Shown here: piece after piece, positions 60,001-64,000 of the stretch | Layout of the letters: every line of letters begins with the position of its first letter | Numbering within the stretch: the stretch's first letter is position 1 | From: Strobilurus pachycystidiatus | Lineage: Eukaryota; Basidiomycota; Agaricomycetes; Agaricales; Physalacriaceae | Reading direction: 5' to 3' | Length of the DNA stretch: 64,000 bases | NCBI GenBank assembly: GCA_019915135.1 | Contig: JAHLMK010000025.1 | Location: 421,218-485,217 of the forward strand | The notes under the pieces: model-generated | Told to the model about the DNA's origin: nothing | Database searches by the model: none | The model's input: only the letters and a program-made list of their open reading frames with translations | Program-made: the position numbers and the translations under genes

Positions 60001-63000
60001 TCGTAACCTGTTCGTATTGGGAGAGCATCTTGCACTTGCGGGACAGTACTCCAAGACGACGTCTATCACGCGCCGAGACAAACTTGTCATCCATGCGCTC
60101 GATGCCGTTACAACGGGCTTACTCGTTCGATACTTGACCTTCATCCTTCCCTTCGTCCAATTCGCCGCCACTCAAGTCTTTCCCATCGAGACTTATCCCA
60201 AGGTTCTGCATCTATACAAACATTATCTGTTTGTCGATCTTGACAAGCTCTTTACGACGGAGAAGCTGTCCGCCTCACTGCGCAAGTTGACCACACGCCA
60301 TATTGGTGTTCCTCTTCCACTTTCTGCCCTTCGTCACATCATCATCGCCTTTCAACAAAACCTTTGCCGTCATGTACTGCGCAAGCAGCATGAAATTGAC
60401 CTGTTCCATACTTTGGCTGCCGAGCAAGCAGGTCATACGGCTGAAGTTGAGCGTCGCCATTACGCTCAAAGTGCAGATGGTCTGGGAGGTTCTACGGCTA
60501 GCGAGCTGGATGGATTTTGCCAACTTAGTGTCTACTATCAGACTCTTATGGGCATTGTACCTAGTGGCACGCGTCTACCACCCGACGAATGTGTCTTTGC
60601 CAACTTTTCAGAACTTGTATCTCGCGGCATCGTGCAAGCCGTCAAGCAGCCCACCAGTGTCTTTGATACCGATGCTGCAGAGGACGATACAAAAGCAGAA
60701 GATATTGCCGATCGTGTCTTTGATCGCCTCTGGTCAAAGCTCAGTGAAAGGCTTTCCACTCTCACATCACGTACGTTTTTCCTACATCTTGAGTATAAAA
60801 GTCTCAAATTTGTCATAGAGGGATACAATAACGCGTCGGACAATGAATCAGAGCATTGGCCTCCGCCGATGCATTACGAGCAGGAATCTGGTATGGCAAT
60901 ACACTTTGTTCAAACATACGTGCTGACCTAATTCTATATTCAGATGTTGCTAGTGTTCGCAGTTCTATCAGTGATCACGACAATGCTAGTGGCCACAACT
61001 ACGACAGCAACGTCAGTGGCTGCGAGTATGATGGCGACGCGAGTGATGATGACGAGCCATCTGCCGACGGTGATGAGAATTCACCTCCACACCGCGTGCC
61101 TGCTTCCAATGTTTTCCATGATACGGACCTCTCTACTACCACCAATCTCGCACCACTCACTGCCACGCCGGAGATGCTAAATGCCCTGCGCACTCTGACC
61201 GGAGACGTCAACGCCAACTGGAAGTCTACTGGTCAGAATTGGCTGGTGGCGCGTATTGCCGAGGCAAAGTACGATGTCATGGGTATACTACCAACTGGGG
61301 GTGGCAAAAGTCTTCCCATTGTCATCCCTAGTCTCCTTGAAGAGGGGATTACTGTGTTGATCCTTCCCCTCGTCGTACTTCTTCATGATTGGGAACGTCG
61401 CCTCAAGGCGATGAATGTCCAGTATCTGGTCCTACACACGCTCAAGTGTACGAAGAAGAGCGTTCCGCCAAACACGCAGATCATTCTGACGACGATCAAC
61501 CAAAGCCGCTCAGATGAATTCCAGACATATCTTCGCGAATATCATGGATCCAAAGGCATCATCAAGCGCTATGTTGTTGATGAAGCGCATTATGCTCTTT
61601 CCAACGCGGGCTTCCGTGCTGAACTTGAAGATCCGTATCACATCCGCGACTTGCCTATTCCCGTTGTGCTCCTCTCTGCAACCATCCCTCCTACTCTGCA
61701 GTCTGTCCTTGCGTATATGTGGGGCTTATCTGAGCCGCATGCCGTCATTCGTCAGTCCACCGAGCGCCCAAACTTGCAGTACATCATCGAGAATATCCGC
61801 AAAGGAGATTTTGTCCACCGGGCGGTCCAAATCATTGAACACGAATCCAAATCTCATGCGCCCGAGGATCGTATACTCGTATTTGTGTCATCAAAGGCGG
61901 TGGGAGCCAAGGCGGCTGAGGCACTCGAGTGTGAAATCTATCATGGCGATCTAACAAATGTGGAGCGCAAGGAGGTCCATGCTAATTGGATTGGCGGAAA
62001 GTTCCGGGTCATTGTGTCGACGACTGCCTTTATCGCAGGCCATGACTATCCTTATGTTCGCCTTGTACTTCATGACGACACTCCGGGAAGTCTGCTCGAT
62101 TATCTCCAAGGAGTTGGGCGTGCGGGACGTGACGATAAACTGGCCAAGGCATACCTCCTTCGATCGGGAAGCAATGCCTGGATGGTCAAAGAAGGCGAGG
62201 ATCACGACTATGGAGGTCGTAGAGCTGCAGACATCTATTGTTCCGCCACTACAGGATGTCGTCGTCAGATGCTGAATGAGTTCAATGACGGTGTACTCCG
62301 AGCTTGCAAGGTATCGTTGTTTGACTAAAATGCTGAATTTGTGCCTAAAGATTTTTATAGGATCTTCCCGACTGGTTGCCCTGTGATCTATGTGATCCTG
62401 GATCCTTATCCAACGTCTCTCATCGTGCACCGTTAGGAACGTTGGCAAGGGTTCAAACGCCGCCTGTGGCTACCATGTCGGCGAGACACCCAGTCCTTCA
62501 AAACTTGCGCAACGCTCAGCCTCCCCCTGCTAAGATGTCCGAGAAGGCTCAGGGCAAACAGCCGATGCCTGCGAACAGCGCGGGATTCCCATCTCAGATC
62601 CCTCTTGGCAAGCGCCCTATAGGACCGGCAGCCGTTGACACGACTGTAACCAAGAAGGCTCGAATGACATCTGAAGCCTTCATCACGGCCGCACGCGAAT
62701 CACAACGTTGTTCCGGAGTCTCACGCGGGCCCACCTCATTCCCTGGACTTGCGTCCACCTCTATGACATCGAGCACAGATAACCCCATTGACGCCGCTCA
62801 TCGAGAAGTCCGAAAGCGTGCAAATGAGGCAAAGCGGGCTACAAGTTGGATAGATGAGTTGGAAACGGCACTCCGCGTTGTATCGGGGGCTTGCATCATG
62901 TGCACGGACACGAGCGACCGTGTTCTGGCTCATTCTGGTGGCATCGTTCATTGTCCCATCATGAACGAACCCTCTCCATCCCATATGTTCTCCACCCATC

Positions 63001-63338
63001 GCAGTCTCTATTTGGATGGATATCGCAAATTGTTGGTCTATCCGTCAGGACTGCCAGTTCGCATTTGTTACAAGTGCCATATTCCAAATGGCCCCAACGA
63101 CTCGCTTCACCCGACATTTGGTAGTGGTCTGTGCCCTGAACCCGATATCATTGCTGGCGTCGCATATACTGTCTATTGGTCCGATGCCGTATTCACGGCG
63201 GCTCGGCAGGCATTTGCTGTACCCCAGTGGAACTCGTGGAGCGGCTATGTGCAGTGGCTGACCCAGAATACAACAACTGGTTACCCGACTAATATGATCG
63301 CGCTCTTTTGTTGGTACGTTTCGAACTATTTACAGTAA
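57046..63338 (+). CDS. telomere-linked RecQ-type helicase with zinc-finger and tyrosine-recombinase-like regions, 1,913 aa
   Basis: Twelve exons: 57046-57111, 57160-57252, 57303-57356, 57404-57454, 57505-57633, 57686-57994, 58044-58109, 58163-58902, 58954-60770, 60819-60890, 60944-62310, 62361-63338; total 1,914 codons. Residues 1-256: acidic, disordered, from seven phase-0 exons. ~275-370: OrsD-like zinc region (VVCDCG...H...H) and a C2H2 finger (CPRCPKILMSKRSMDNHDRE). ~830-1005: tyrosine-recombinase-like signature, GGPIRGTEL, YSKTT, ALRHIIIAF, AGHT and a Tyr nine residues after that His. ~1130-1530: helicase with PTGGGKS (Walker A), DEAH, LLSATIPP and LQGVGRAGRD. C-terminal 320 residues are Ser/Pro-rich then Cys-rich (CIMC, CYKCHIPNG). 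Subtelomeric RecQ-like helicases are common at fungal chromosome ends. All motifs are intact. Confidence 0.85.
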
Positions 63339-63429
63339 ATTGGTCAGTCTAGATTTGTAGTCGAATTTGCAATCTCACCCCCACGTGATTGATTGATCTC
63401 TGTGAAACCTTGATGCAGGGTCTACTGAG
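63339..63429. other. short 3' flank between two telomere-linked genes
   Basis: Ninety bases; must hold the terminator of the helicase gene and the upstream promoter of the truncated copy. No distinct signal beyond AT-rich stretches. Confidence 0.4.
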
Positions 63430-63476
63430 TATAAAGACAGAGGTCGCAGACGATTCATTGTTTCTTTCTTCCCCTC
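63430..63476 (+). promoter_or_regulatory. TATA box and pyrimidine initiator of the truncated terminal gene
   Basis: TATAAAG at 63430-63436 and TTTCTTTCTTCCCCTC at 63461-63476, identical in the pyrimidine 16-mer to 57027-57042. ATG follows at 63481. Confidence 0.65.
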
Positions 63477-63480
63477 ATTT

Positions 63481-63851
63481 ATGCCCCCAAAGCATTGCAG
63501 AGTCCTTCGACCACCGCCTCTAAAGTTTGTCAAAGTCGTAAGTTCTGTACCGCTTTATCAAATGGAGAATCCTACACGTAACTTTAGCCACGGCGCAAGC
63601 AGACCAACCAGCGTATTCCGTCCGATTCTGTTCTCCAAGAGGACGAAATCATCCTTGCTCCCGAGTCTCCATCCTTCTTGAAGTGTGTAAACGTGGTACG
63701 TTACATGCTGTCGCATTATTCCAATATTTATGCTTACAAGTTTATTGCGGTGCAATCAGGCAGTTCCGTTGACTTCAGAACGATCTGATATTGGCCACCA
63801 AGAGGCTGAAATCCTTCCCGAGTCTTGTTCAACACGGTATTCTATGCCCGC
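63481..63851 (+). pseudogene. 5' exons of a second telomere-linked gene, cut off by the telomere
   Basis: Exon 1 63481-63537 (MPPKHCRVLRPPPLKFVKV), 50-nt intron ending ACTTTAG, exon 2 63588-63695 (36 codons, acidic: SVLQEDEIILAPESP), 64-nt intron, exon 3 from 63760 (SDIGHQEAEILPE), which stays open until it runs into telomere repeat at 63852. All exons are phase 0, as in the N-terminal ladder of the gene at 57046, and DIGHQEAEILPE matches DLDHQEAEVISDK in that gene's sixth exon. The promoter elements match too. Everything 3' of this, including the helicase, is missing. This looks like chromosome breakage within the gene followed by new telomere addition. Confidence 0.75.
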
Positions 63852-64000
63852 TAGGGTTAGGGGGTTAGGGTTAGGGTTAGGGGGTTAGGGTTAGGGTTAG
63901 GGGGTTAGGGTTAGGGGTTAGGGTTAGGGTTAGGGTTAGGGGGTTAGGGTTAGGGTTAGGGTTAGGGGGTTAGGGTTAGGGTTAGGGTTAGGGTTAGGGG
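63852..64000 (+). repeat. telomere, TTAGGG with longer-G variants
   Basis: 149 bp of TTAGGG units; about every third to fifth unit is TTAGGGGG and two are TTAGGGG (one may be cut by the window end). The G-rich strand runs 5'->3' to the window end, the correct polarity for a right chromosome end. Confidence 0.97.

Noticed and set aside
60944..62310. Helicase as a gene of its own
   Set aside because: The exon joins the upstream zinc-finger/recombinase-like part and the downstream Cys-rich part in frame, with no promoter or start between.

Overview
The window is the right-hand end of a fungal chromosome, almost certainly from an agaricomycete basidiomycete. The last ~150 bases are G-rich telomere repeat (TTAGGG with 4-G and 5-G variants) running 5'->3' to the final base. 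Genes are cut by introns of about 45-57 nt (GTRNGT donors, CTAAC/CTGAC-like branch sites, YAG acceptors). Several products are recognisably fungal or basidiomycete (NGN/KOW Spt5-like, MYND, CLASP/Stu1, PP1, telomere-linked RecQ helicase). No tRNA, rRNA or standard transposon polyprotein was recognised. Gene models were spliced by hand from reading frame and splice signals; none is confirmed by RNA.

Layout. 0-4.7 kb: an unknown 484-aa protein (minus), a truncated paralogue of it, and a small ORF like the RNase H1 N-terminal domain. 4.7-8.3 kb: a 1,111-aa Spt5-like KOW protein. 8.8-10.4 kb: a tandem array of 159-bp units carrying splice-like sites. 11.3-12.5 kb: a broken CLASP/Stu1 gene. 12.9-27.6 kb: gene-poor, duplication-rich DNA with a small acidic repeat protein, a zinc-finger-like gene with a broken copy, two tandem paralogues of another zinc-finger-like gene, and segmental duplications. 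27.6-41 kb: three copies (one inverted, one truncated) of a gene resembling the N-terminal domain of fungal NLR/STAND proteins, interleaved with an unknown 355-aa gene, a MYND-finger gene and an intact PP1 phosphatase gene. 41.3-42.3 kb: two minisatellites.

42.3-64 kb is the most unusual part. Two very large unknown genes lie in series on the minus strand (about 1,300 aa and 1,790 aa). A 2.6-kb tract crowded with short perfect hairpins follows. Then, on the plus strand, come a 299-aa unknown gene and a 1,913-aa telomere-linked gene that joins zinc-finger (OrsD-like) motifs, a tyrosine-recombinase-like signature, a RecQ-type helicase and a Cys-rich C-terminus. The first exons of a second gene of the same type are cut off by the telomere repeat itself. 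Both the telomere-linked gene and the ~1,300-aa gene begin with ladders of tiny phase-0 exons that encode charged, disordered sequence. I infer, without proof, that the terminal 22 kb is a specialised subtelomeric module involved in chromosome-end maintenance or in its own spread.
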